This document shows, in pieces, positions 17,596-24,618 of a stretch of 35,800 bases of DNA. This DNA is from JAADHG01 sp964418645 (GTDB taxonomy: Bacteria > Bacteroidota > Bacteroidia > Flavobacteriales > Flavobacteriaceae). Every line of letters begins with the position of its first letter. Position 1 is the stretch's first letter. The stretch covers positions 1 through 35,800 of the forward strand of contig CAYQME010000022.1 in assembly GCA_964418645.1 (NCBI GenBank). Direction: 5' to 3'. The notes under the pieces are model-generated. The model worked only from the letters and a program-made list of their open reading frames with translations. It ran no database searches and was not told the origin of the DNA. The position numbers and the translations under genes are program-made.

Positions 17596-18199
17596 GATAA
17601 AAAGTTTGAAATATCCTCCACCACATCATCAAGACCACGATAAACTTCATATGATAGAAGTGATTAAAACTTACCCTTTAGCAACGTTAATTGCGGTAAA
17701 AGATAACACACCCTTAATTACACATTTACCTTTGGTATATCGTGAAGACGGTAAATTTATTGGGCACATAGATAAATTCAATCCCCAAGTAGAATTACTT
17801 AAAGACAATAACGAAATCACCATTATATTTTCAGGTCCACAATGTTATATTTCACCAAGTGTTTACACCACTACACAATTACCAACTTGGAATTATATTA
17901 AAGTACATCTTATAGGTAATGTAAGAGCTATTGAAAGCAAAAATGCTTTAAAAGAATCTCTTATTAAAATGACTGAGTTCCTAGAACACCCTAAACACAA
18001 GTATGTTTTAAAAGTTGACAACCCAAGAATGGAACGTGCTTTAGACTACATTAAAATGTTTGAAATTACCATCACCAATTGGGAAGGCAAATTTAAACTC
18101 TCTCAAGACAAAAAACCGCGTGATATTGAAAATGCAAGAGCAGAATTAATTAGAGCAAATCAACAAAATATTGAAGGATTTTTGAAAAAAATATTTTAA
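17594..18199 (+). CDS. FMN-binding negative transcriptional regulator, PaiB family
   Basis: This 201-residue protein has the split-barrel flavin-binding fold of the PaiB family. PaiB of Bacillus represses sporulation and protease genes, but most homologues are uncharacterised flavoproteins. Landmarks are KYPPPHH (6-12), PLATLIAVKDNTPLITHLPL (28-47), GHIDKFNPQ, IFSGPQCYISPSVY and LPTWNYIKVHLIGNVRAIE. The ATG at 17594 gives MIKSLKYPPPHHQ, a good family start. An upstream ATG at 17568 is in a different phase and soon stops. The start codon is inside a short palindrome, which may affect translation. No operon partner is evident. Confidence 0.85.
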   Translation: MIKSLKYPPPHHQDHDKLHMIEVIKTYPLATLIAVKDNTPLITHLPLVYREDGKFIGHIDKFNPQVELLKDNNEITIIFSGPQCYISPSVYTTTQLPTWNYIKVHLIGNVRAIESKNALKESLIKMTEFLEHPKHKYVLKVDNPRMERALDYIKMFEITITNWEGKFKLSQDKKPRDIENARAELIRANQQNIEGFLKKIF

Positions 18200-18239
18200 C
18201 TTTTAAACTCTTCAAAACAATAACCAAATATCATAAAAA

Positions 18240-18752
18240 ATGAAAAAAAATTCATCAATAATTTACTTATTATTAGTCATAACTAGCTTTTTATTCATGT
18301 CTTGTAATTGAGAAAAAGCTAATAAACAAAATGAAGAAATAGTTACAGAAAATCACAATCATAGTGAGATGATGCAAAACATGAAAAATTTCACTGATGA
18401 TTGTATTACACTCAATGTTTCCCCTGAAAAAGCACAGCATCAATTAATGAAAATGAGAAGTCATGTTGTGGCGTACAATCTATTATTGATTATTTGTCTA
18501 AGGATGAGTTTGAAAAAGCTTCTGAAGTAGCAGCTACTAAATTAGGATTAACAGATGAAATGAAAATGATGTGTTCTTCTTTTAATAATGAAGAATTTGA
18601 AAGATTAGGTTTAGAATTTCATAATAATGCCGATAAAATGAGTGAGATTTTTAAAACCAAAGACAAAAAACAAATCGCTAGAAGCCTTAGTTACAACAAT
18701 GAACTCTTGTATTACGTGTCATGCTACTTTTAAACAACAAATGAAGCATTAA
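18240..18752 (+). pseudogene. Broken cytochrome c'-like lipoprotein gene
   Basis: A lipoprotein start at 18240 reads MKKNSSIIYLLLVITSFLFMSC and then hits TGA at 18309-18311. The same frame continues EKANKQNEEIVTENHNH to MKMRSH near 18465. There the frame shifts and the coding sense goes on as CGVQSIIDYLSKDEFEKASE through to KTKDKKQIARSLSY. A second shift near 18690 restores the first frame, giving TMNSCITCHATFKQQMKH and a stop at 18750-18752. The CITCH is a haem-attachment CxxCH near the C-terminus, as in class II cytochromes c (cytochrome c'). One stop and two frameshifts indicate a pseudogene, or else a stretch of poor sequence. The longest open piece (18494-18733) lacks both signal and haem site and is not a real gene. 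Confidence 0.75.
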
Positions 18753-18850
18753 AATGTTTTTTGGGAAGGAGTTTACTTGACTTTAAAAAAATTTTAGGCT
18801 ACCTTCGTTTACAGACGATAAAAAACCATTGAAACGTTTTTTGTCTTAAC

Positions 18851-19345
18851 GTTGCCATTCATTGCAGAACGCACTCTAAATTGTAAAAATTCTAGTTTTT
18901 TTGCGATTTTTTTTGAATTTTAAGAAAGAAAAAATAGAAAAACTCTATTGCTGAATTTCAAAAAATAAGTTAAATTCTCACTCGAATGTGAATTTAAAAT
19001 CATAGCGGAATTTTTAGCTTGATTGCGGAATCGGAATTTAGCAAGTTAACTCTAACTGAATGGAAAAGCTTACGGAATATAATATTGATTTAACTCCCTC
19101 CAAATCTATAGAATTATAATCAGCAAAAGTATTAGCTGATTTTTAATATGCGTAAAGAAGTTACAGCTGATTATAACTACCTTCTTGCTCTTTTGTTTCT
19201 ACTACTTCGGAAGTTTTTTCCTCTTTTGGTAAATAAAATCGCAAAAGTCCAAAGTACGCTTATAGCAATAATTAAAATAATTACCTGATAAAATTCTTCT
19301 GGTAAATTCATATCTAAATATACGAAAAAACAACGAAATGGCAAC
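18851..19345. repeat. Segment bounded by imperfect inverted repeats
   Basis: GTTGCCATTCATTG (18851-18864) and CAACGAAATGGCAAC (19331-19345) are imperfect inverted copies: nine bases, GTTGCCATT, match exactly and then diverge to CATTG versus TCGTTG. The enclosed 495 bases hold no transposase, only a possible short membrane ORF, so it could be a non-autonomous element or a chance pairing. Confidence 0.35.
19177..19311 (-). CDS. Possible small single-pass membrane protein (44 residues)
   Basis: An ATG at 19311 opens a 44-codon frame: MNLPEEFYQVIILIIAISVL, then WTFAILFTKRGKNF and a basic tail to TAG at 19177-19179. It would have one transmembrane helix (about 8-27), an acidic outer end and a basic cytoplasmic tail, the layout of a real small membrane protein. 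TATATTTA lies just upstream on the same strand. A +1 frame would instead give an acidic tail (PKEEKTSEVVETKEQE), so it may be frame-shifted. No homologue is recognised; it could be chance. Confidence 0.3.
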   Translation of the reverse strand: MNLPEEFYQVIILIIAISVLWTFAILFTKRGKNFRSSRNKRARR

Positions 19346-19403
19346 AAAGAACTGAGTTAAAAAACAAGCATTATTAAGCTAATCTTGAAACAAAGTTTTC
19401 ATC

Positions 19404-19467
19404 ATAAATCATTGCTAGTTCTAGCCTACTTACGAAAATCCTCGCGGACTTTCTATCTGTGATTTAT
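19404..19467. repeat. Compound palindromic element
   Basis: ATAAATCA (19404-19411) and TGATTTAT (19460-19467) are perfect inverted repeats. Between them are two hairpins, GCTAGTTCTAGC (19414-19425) and GAAAATCC/GGACTTTC (19434-19453). AAAGT and ACTTT outside extend the symmetry. The nested layout is that of a mobile palindromic repeat (REP/MITE-like), and I recall similar intergenic sequence in other Flavobacteriaceae. Confidence 0.5.
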
Positions 19468-19546
19468 TTGCTCACTTTAGTGCTTAAACCACGCAACGAA
19501 ATTATACACAAGACCGTAAACGAAACCTTAAAAATCAATAATTCCT

Positions 19547-20908
19547 TTACTTTTTCAAAATCAACTCCTTTACTTCTTCAAAATCCAAACCTCCATAATT
19601 TCCAGAACTCATTAATAACAATGCTTTATTTTTAAAATCTTGCGAAAAAATAAATTGTTTAAAATCATCAGGATTAGTATAAATAATTAAATCATCACGT
19701 TTAAATGCATCAGCTATTTGCTCGCGGGTAACTGCTTCCAGCTTTTTAATCTCTATTGCATGTGGTGAGTAAAACACCACAGCAATATCTGCTGCATCCA
19801 AAGTGCCTTTATACTCTTTTAAAAATTGAGCATTTAAGCTACTATACGTATGTAACTCTAAACAGGCAACTAAAGTTCTGTTCTCATATTGTTCTTTTAC
19901 CGCATTGGTTGTGGCTTCTACTTTACTTGGCGAATGGGCAAAATCTTTAAAGGCTACACTTGTATTACTTTCAGCAATTTTTTCCAAGCGTTTGCTCGCT
20001 CCTTTAAAAGATGAAATAGCCTCATAAAAATCGTCTTCATCAATGCCCATATGTTGGCAAATCCACTTTGCTCCTGCTAGATTATTAAGGTTGTGCTTCC
20101 CAAAAACTTCTATTGGTAATGATCCTTCTGGTGTTTCTAATAAGGTTTGTCCGTTTTCAATTTTATATTCGGGAGTTTTGTAAGCCAATTTTCTTATGGT
20201 ATTTTTAGAAGCTTCAACAACTCGCTTAACTTCTTCATCTTCTTCATCATAAGTGATGCTTCCTCCTTTCACAATAGAATCAACAAATATGCTGAATTGC
20301 TCAATATAATTTTCATATGTTGGAAATACATTAATATGATCCCAAGCAATACCACTTAACAAAGCAATATTAGGCTTGTATAAATGAAATTTTGGTCGTC
20401 TATCAATAGGTGAACTCAAATACTCATCCCCTTCTAATACTATAAAATCGTTATCTTCAGTTAGTTTTACCATGACATCAAAACCTTCCAATTGTGCGCC
20501 AACCATATAATCGACATCGCGATTATGATAATGCATCACATGTAAAATCATTGATGTAATAGTAGTTTTGCCATGGCTTCCTCCAATAACAACTCGTGTT
20601 TTATGTTTGGACTGTTCGTATAAAAACTCTGGATATGAAAATATTTTTAATCCTAATTCTTGTGCTTTTAATAGTTCCGGATTATCGGCTTTAGCGTGCA
20701 TACCCAAAACGATTGCATCTAGATTTTTATGAATTTTTTCTGAAAACCAACCAAATGACTCTGGTAATAACCCTTTAGATGCTAACCGAGTTTTTGAAGG
20801 TTCAAAAATAGTATCATCACTTCCTGTAACATTGTAACCTTTATTATATAATGCCAATGCCAAATTATGCATTGCGCTGCCTCCAATAGCAATAAAATGT
20901 ACGTTCAT
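19547..20908 (-). CDS. mpl: UDP-N-acetylmuramate:L-alanyl-gamma-D-glutamyl-meso-diaminopimelate ligase (Mpl)
   Basis: Mpl is a Mur-ligase relative that recycles cell-wall tripeptide by joining it to UDP-MurNAc with ATP, in the cytoplasm. I take the ATG at 20908 (453 residues), because MNVHFIAIGGSAMHNLALAL is the conserved Rossmann-type start. An upstream in-frame codon at 20959 adds 17 unrelated residues. The ATP-binding loop is GGSHGKTT (109-116), followed by VLEGDEYLSS, FGKHNLNNLAGA and FKDFAHSPSKVEAT, the last three being Mur-ligase central and C-terminal landmarks. The length and the MHNLA motif favour Mpl over MurC. It is convergent with the broken cytochrome region. Confidence 0.88.
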   Translation of the reverse strand: MNVHFIAIGGSAMHNLALALYNKGYNVTGSDDTIFEPSKTRLASKGLLPESFGWFSEKIHKNLDAIVLGMHAKADNPELLKAQELGLKIFSYPEFLYEQSKHKTRVVIGGSHGKTTITSMILHVMHYHNRDVDYMVGAQLEGFDVMVKLTEDNDFIVLEGDEYLSSPIDRRPKFHLYKPNIALLSGIAWDHINVFPTYENYIEQFSIFVDSIVKGGSITYDEEDEEVKRVVEASKNTIRKLAYKTPEYKIENGQTLLETPEGSLPIEVFGKHNLNNLAGAKWICQHMGIDEDDFYEAISSFKGASKRLEKIAESNTSVAFKDFAHSPSKVEATTNAVKEQYENRTLVACLELHTYSSLNAQFLKEYKGTLDAADIAVVFYSPHAIEIKKLEAVTREQIADAFKRDDLIIYTNPDDFKQFIFSQDFKNKALLLMSSGNYGGLDFEEVKELILKK

Positions 20909-21013
20909 TTTTTTATTTTGAATAACGTAAATATAAGTATTGGCGTTGGAAGAAAGCAACGAGAATTAGAAGTTTTTCAATATAAATTAACCAAACGTGT
21001 ATTTTGATAAAGT

Positions 21014-21133
21014 TCTGTCAATTCGAGTGAATTTTACAATTGAAATGAGTAAAATTTGTATCGAGAATAAGAATTTTAGATTTTTAATTAGTTCTCGATA
21101 CGATTTTTAGATAAAAAATCAATCGAACTGACA
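21014..21133. repeat. 120-bp nested palindromic element upstream of the DoxX-like gene
   Basis: Outer arms TGTCAATTCGAGTGAAT (from 21016) and the complement of the segment ending at 21133 (TCGAACTGACA) match at 14 of 17 bases. Inner arms GTATCGAGAA (21058-21067) and TTCTCGATAC (21092-21101) match perfectly, and the match extends outward at 15 of 17 bases. The 310-base gap between mpl and the DoxX-like gene is mostly this element plus a short promoter region. The sequence (GTCAGTTCGAGTG... TTCTCGATAC) is of a type I recall as an interspersed intergenic repeat in flavobacteria. Confidence 0.65.
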
Positions 21134-21186
21134 TTTCGAAAACAGTTTTAGATCAAAATGCACAACGGGTATAAATTATTATTCCT

Positions 21187-21194
21187 TATCTTTA
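21187..21194 (+). promoter_or_regulatory. Possible -7 box for the DoxX-like gene
   Basis: TATCTTTA lies 24 bases before the ATG at 21219, the same sequence and distance as before the VCBS lipoprotein gene. No clear -33 element is seen. Confidence 0.3.
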
Positions 21195-21218
21195 AGTTCT
21201 AACTAAAACATAAATATT

Positions 21219-21593
21219 ATGAATTCAAAAGTTTTAATGGTTATTAGAATCATTTTTGCCTTAGCACTGTTATTTTTTGGTGCTAATAAATTATTTCATT
21301 TTATGGATCCTCCACCTCCGCCTGATGAAGCCTTAGGCTACTGGACTGCTCTTATGACAACCAAAACAATGACACTTGTCGCTGTTGTTGAAATTGCTTC
21401 TGGATTAGCGCTTCTCTTAAATAAATATGCTGCGCTAATGATGGTTATTTTAATGAGTGTCTCAGTTAACGCTATATTATACCATCTTGCCATGGATATA
21501 GATAACATCGCTATGGCAGTTGTATTATTAGTGCTAAACATAGTAATGCTTTATAATTACAAAGATTCCTATAAAGATTTACTAAAAGGATAA
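21219..21593 (+). CDS. DoxX-like small membrane protein
   Basis: This inner-membrane protein of 124 residues has four predicted helices (about 4-25, 48-68, 70-90, 94-112). It starts MNSKVLMVIRIIFALALLFF, then GANKLFHFM, the usual DoxX-like opening. A proline run (PPPPP) follows the first helix. DoxX-like proteins have been linked to oxidative stress and thiosulfate metabolism in a few cases, but most, including this subgroup, have no known function. It is monocistronic and convergent with the DUF4136 gene across a palindromic element. Confidence 0.75.
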   Translation: MNSKVLMVIRIIFALALLFFGANKLFHFMDPPPPPDEALGYWTALMTTKTMTLVAVVEIASGLALLLNKYAALMMVILMSVSVNAILYHLAMDIDNIAMAVVLLVLNIVMLYNYKDSYKDLLKG

Positions 21594-21599
21594 TTACAT

Positions 21600-21704
21600 A
21601 AACGTCATTGCGAACATAGTGAAGCAATCTGTTTCTTTAATTAAGATTACAATACTTCGGCTACGCTCAGTACTGGCTTAGCTTCTCTTCTCGTAATGAC
21701 GTTT
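21600..21704. repeat. 105-bp palindromic element between convergent genes
   Basis: AAACGTCATTGCGA (21600-21613) is the inverted copy of TCGTAATGACGTTT (21691-21704), 13 of 14 bases. The interior contains GTGAAGCAATCTG and CTTCGGCTACGCTCAGTAC, wording I recall from interspersed flavobacterial repeats of the GTCATTGCGA type. The element begins 7 bases after the DoxX-like stop and ends directly against the DUF4136 stop, so it could act as a two-way terminator. Confidence 0.7.
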
Positions 21705-22226
21705 CTATTTTTGCGGTGGATATTGTGATAGCACTTTATCTACAATAGCTTTTAATGCTGCTTCACGTTTTTCGGGAGATGCTTTTGGGTTAAACCCAGA
21801 TTCACTTACAGCTTGCCAAAACAATCCTTTACCGTTTTCATCAATAAAATCAATAGTAATCTGTCTATTCATTTTCGGTTGCCCGATAGGAATTCCAACA
21901 GATAATCCACCACCTACATGTCCGCCACCACCACCAACACCTACGCCAACATTACTACGCTGTTGGTTTTGATATTTGCTACTTTGAATATTGATGAAAA
22001 AATCTGGTTTTTCAGATAGTGATAACCCTTTAGTTTTCATACTAGCATCCATAATATCCAACAAACGTTTGGTATCTAATTCACTCAATCCTGTTTCTAA
22101 ATCGGAATAGTAATTATACGTTTTGTATGTATTGAAATTGGTTTGCTTATCGTAATCGTAATTAACTCGAATTGAAACACAAGACGAAACTAGTAATAAT
22201 AACAATAATACTTTTATACTCTTCAT
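21705..22226 (-). CDS. DUF4136 lipoprotein
   Basis: This predicted lipoprotein of 173 residues opens MKSIKVLLLLLLVSSC (Cys16), followed by VNYDYDKQTNFNTYKTYNYY, the characteristic DUF4136 opening. A glycine-rich segment (VGVGVGGGGGHVGGGLSVGI, about 93-112) lies mid-protein and is followed by RQITIDFIDENGKGLFWQAV and PEKREAALKAIVDKVLSQYPP. The family is envelope-associated and of unknown function. The stop abuts the palindromic element downstream; obg is 63 bases upstream in the same direction, so read-through is possible. Confidence 0.85.
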   Translation of the reverse strand: MKSIKVLLLLLLVSSCVSIRVNYDYDKQTNFNTYKTYNYYSDLETGLSELDTKRLLDIMDASMKTKGLSLSEKPDFFINIQSSKYQNQQRSNVGVGVGGGGGHVGGGLSVGIPIGQPKMNRQITIDFIDENGKGLFWQAVSESGFNPKASPEKREAALKAIVDKVLSQYPPQK

Positions 22227-22289
22227 AGCTGTTGATTTTCTATAAATTTAATCAAAAATTATTCCAGTAAAGATTTAGTATGCTAAAAT

Positions 22290-23288
22290 CTAATTATTAA
22301 GCATTTTCCAGAGCTTGTCTTTAAGTTCTGTAATACCTTGATTTGCTACTGAAGAAATAAATATATAATCTAACGGAAGTTCGTTATCAAGCTCAATTTT
22401 TAATTCGGCTTTAAGTTCATCGTCAAGCATATCACATTTGGTAATCGCAATTAAACGATACTTATCTAACATTTCAGGATTATAACGTCGTAATTCATCT
22501 AGTAGAATATCATACTCCTTTTTAATATCTGTAGTGTCAACAGGAATCATAAATAGCAAGGATGAATTACGTTCAATATGGCGCAAAAAGTAGTATCCCA
22601 ATCCTTTACCGTCGGCTGCGCCTTCAATTATTCCAGGAATATCAGCCATGACAAAGGTTTGAAAATCGCGATATTCAACAATCCCCAAATTTGGCTTTAG
22701 GGTAGTAAATTCATAATCGGCTATTTTAGGTTTTGCTGAAGTAATTACAGATAATAATGTAGATTTTCCTGCATTAGGAAATCCAACCAAACCAACATCT
22801 GCCAATACTTTTAGCTCTAAAGTAATATACTTTTCTTCAAGTGGAATTCCTGGTTGCGCATAACGGGGTGTTTGATTCGTGGAACTTTTAAAATGCCAAT
22901 TGCCACGTCCACCTTGACCGCCTTCACAAATAATACGTTCTTCGCCTTCTTCAGTAATTTCAAAAAGAATTGCATTTGTTTCTGTATCTCTAACTACTGT
23001 TCCTAAAGGCACATCAACATACACATCAAGACCATCTGCTCCAGTACTTCTACTTTTACTTCCATGCTCTCCGTGTCCAGCTCTAAAATGTTTCTTATGC
23101 TTTAAATGATACAAGGTCCAAAGGTTTGAATTACCACGAAGAATAACATGACCTCCACGACCACCATCACCTCCATCTGGACCTCCTTTTGTAATATACT
23201 TTTCACGATGTAAATGCACAGAGCCTTTACCTCCGCTTCCAGAAGCAGCAAATACTTTTATATAATCTACAAAGTTGCCTTCAGTCAT
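22290..23288 (-). CDS. obg: GTPase Obg (CgtA), ribosome assembly
   Basis: Obg is an essential GTPase that binds the 50S subunit and couples ribosome assembly to growth and stringent control. The 332-residue product has the glycine-rich Obg fold (1-158: ASGSGGKGSVHLHREK, GGPDGGDGGRGGHV, QGGRGNWHFKSS) and a G domain. Its motifs are G1 GFPNAGKST (169-177), switch I FTTLKPNLG, G3 DIPGIIEGA (216-224), G4 TKCD (283-286) and G5 ISSVA. It ends shortly after the G domain and so lacks the C-terminal OCT domain of longer homologues, as is usual in Bacteroidota. It follows the hpt-adk fusion by 81 bases in the same direction. Confidence 0.95.
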   Translation of the reverse strand: MTEGNFVDYIKVFAASGSGGKGSVHLHREKYITKGGPDGGDGGRGGHVILRGNSNLWTLYHLKHKKHFRAGHGEHGSKSRSTGADGLDVYVDVPLGTVVRDTETNAILFEITEEGEERIICEGGQGGRGNWHFKSSTNQTPRYAQPGIPLEEKYITLELKVLADVGLVGFPNAGKSTLLSVITSAKPKIADYEFTTLKPNLGIVEYRDFQTFVMADIPGIIEGAADGKGLGYYFLRHIERNSSLLFMIPVDTTDIKKEYDILLDELRRYNPEMLDKYRLIAITKCDMLDDELKAELKIELDNELPLDYIFISSVANQGITELKDKLWKMLNN

Positions 23289-23302
23289 TTAATTTGATTA
23301 TC

Positions 23303-23322
23303 GTTTCCACGAAAGTGGAAAT
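23303..23322. repeat. Short palindrome between hpt-adk and obg
   Basis: TTTCCAC (23304-23310) and GTGGAAA (23315-23321) form a perfect 7-bp stem with a GAAA loop. It has the same design as the 17576-17595 hairpin (TTCC-xxx-GAAR-xxx-GGAA) with different inner arm bases. Confidence 0.5.
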
Positions 23323-23369
23323 CTTCTTAATTGCAGTTTAAATTCATATGATTTACTCCTTCGAGGGAA

Positions 23370-24479
23370 TTATAACTTATCAATCACAGTACTCAAACGT
23401 ACTGTAATCTCTTCAATACTACCTACACCATCTACTCCAAAATACTTATTTTGGGATGAGTAATACGCCTTTAAAATGGCTGTTTTAGAATAATATTCAA
23501 ATATTCTTTTTCTAATAACTTCTTCATTTGCATCGTCTGGACGACCACTGGTTTGTCCTCTTTCAAGCAAACGTTTTACTAATACCTCATCATCCACCTC
23601 AAGGGCAACCATAGCATTAATACAAGAATCTTTGTTTTCCATTAACGCATCCAAAGCTTTAGCTTGAGCTTCAGTACGAGGAAATCCATCAAAAATAAAT
23701 CCTTTTGCAGCTGCATTTTTATCAACCTCAGCATTTAACATTTTAATAGTTACCTCATCTGGTACAAGATCACCTTTATCCATATAAGATTTTGCCAAAA
23801 TACCAAGTGCTGTTTCGTTTTTAATATTATATCTAAATACATCGCCAGTAGAAATATGTACCAAATTATACTTTGCCTTTAAAAATTCGGCTTGTGTGCC
23901 TTTTCCTGCTCCTGGAGGTCCAAATAATACTAAATTTGTCGTATGTAGTGTTGTATTTATTTGATATACTTCTGGAATATCTCTTCCTAAACCATCATAG
24001 TCTAATCCAAAACCAACAATGAATTTATTAGGGATTTCTATTCCAATATAGTGGAGTTTATAATCTTTTCTATAGGCTTCTGGTTTATAGAATAAAGTCG
24101 CAATTTTCAAAGATTTAACTCGTTCTTTGCTAAAAATTCTATGTATTTCTTCAAGTGTGTTGCCAGTATCTATAATATCTTCAATAATAACAACCGTTCT
24201 TCCCGACAAATCTTGAGTTAATCCTATTAACCGTTGAATGTCTTCAGTAGATTTTACGCCTTTATAAGAAGCTAGTTTAATAAAAGTAACCTCACATGGT
24301 TTTGGATACTTTTTCACAAAATCACTTACTACCATAAAAGAACCATTTAAAATTCCAATAAAAACAGGAATCTCATCACCCAAATCGACTGCAATTTCTT
24401 TAGCTAATCTAGAAATTGCATCATCTATTTCCTGCACAGAAATAAAAGGCTTAAAGTATTTGTCATGAAGTTTAATCAC
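23370..24479 (-). CDS. Bifunctional hypoxanthine phosphoribosyltransferase-adenylate kinase fusion
   Basis: One 369-residue chain joins two purine enzymes. Residues 1-178 are a hypoxanthine phosphoribosyltransferase, which converts hypoxanthine or guanine plus PRPP to IMP or GMP. The PRPP loop is VVIIEDIIDTGNTL (96-109), the flexible-loop region is KLASYKG (68-74), and IVGFGLDYDGLGRD follows. Residues 182-369 are adenylate kinase: P-loop FGPPGAGKGTQ (186-196), STGDVFR (210-216), FDGFPRT (263-269) and the short-LID region RGQTSGRPDD (307-316). No methionine lies at the junction (about 176-184), so this is a true fusion and not two overlapping genes. It transcribes away from purK, with which it shares a 139-base divergent gap. 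Other Flavobacteriaceae appear to carry the same fusion. Confidence 0.92.
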   Translation of the reverse strand: MIKLHDKYFKPFISVQEIDDAISRLAKEIAVDLGDEIPVFIGILNGSFMVVSDFVKKYPKPCEVTFIKLASYKGVKSTEDIQRLIGLTQDLSGRTVVIIEDIIDTGNTLEEIHRIFSKERVKSLKIATLFYKPEAYRKDYKLHYIGIEIPNKFIVGFGLDYDGLGRDIPEVYQINTTLHTTNLVLFGPPGAGKGTQAEFLKAKYNLVHISTGDVFRYNIKNETALGILAKSYMDKGDLVPDEVTIKMLNAEVDKNAAAKGFIFDGFPRTEAQAKALDALMENKDSCINAMVALEVDDEVLVKRLLERGQTSGRPDDANEEVIRKRIFEYYSKTAILKAYYSSQNKYFGVDGVGSIEEITVRLSTVIDKL

Positions 24480-24548
24480 CTTAATATATTTTAGAAAGGT
24501 GCAAAGATAATCAATTGAATAAGTTTAAAGAAATTTTGATTTATCAAT

Positions 24549-24582
24549 TTGGAATTTGGTTTAATATTAAAATGTATTTTTG
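24549..24582 (+). promoter_or_regulatory. Promoter of purK-purE
   Basis: TATTTTTG (24575-24582) matches the -7 consensus exactly. TTG occurs at 24549-24551 (23-base spacer) and 24556-24558 (16-base spacer), either of which could be the -33 element. The box ends 36 bases before the purK ATG. Confidence 0.45.
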
Positions 24583-24618
24583 CAAAGCAAACACACAAAT
24601 TGAGTGATACTTCAAAAA

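Larger units (their letters stand above)
18753..19546. other. Gene-poor 0.8-kb stretch with inverted repeats
   Basis: No convincing long gene lies between the broken cytochrome gene and mpl. What can be seen is: an AAAAAAC/GTTTTTT hairpin at 18820-18842; imperfect inverted repeats at 18851-18864 and 19331-19345 bounding about 0.5 kb; a hairpin AATCAGC/GCTGATT at 19118-19141; a possible 44-codon ORF on the minus strand at 19177-19311; and a compound palindrome at 19404-19467. CAACGAAAT is repeated directly at 19331-19339 and 19494-19502. The stretch looks like decayed accessory DNA. Confidence 0.5.

Noticed and set aside
18494..18733. 79-codon open frame as an independent gene
   Set aside because: It starts at TTG and reads smoothly upstream and downstream only if frameshifts are allowed; it is the middle of the broken cytochrome-like gene.
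18851..19502. Integron attC sites or a cassette array
   Set aside because: The GTTGCC ends do not fit the GTTRRRY core, no integrase is present, and only one bounded segment is seen.
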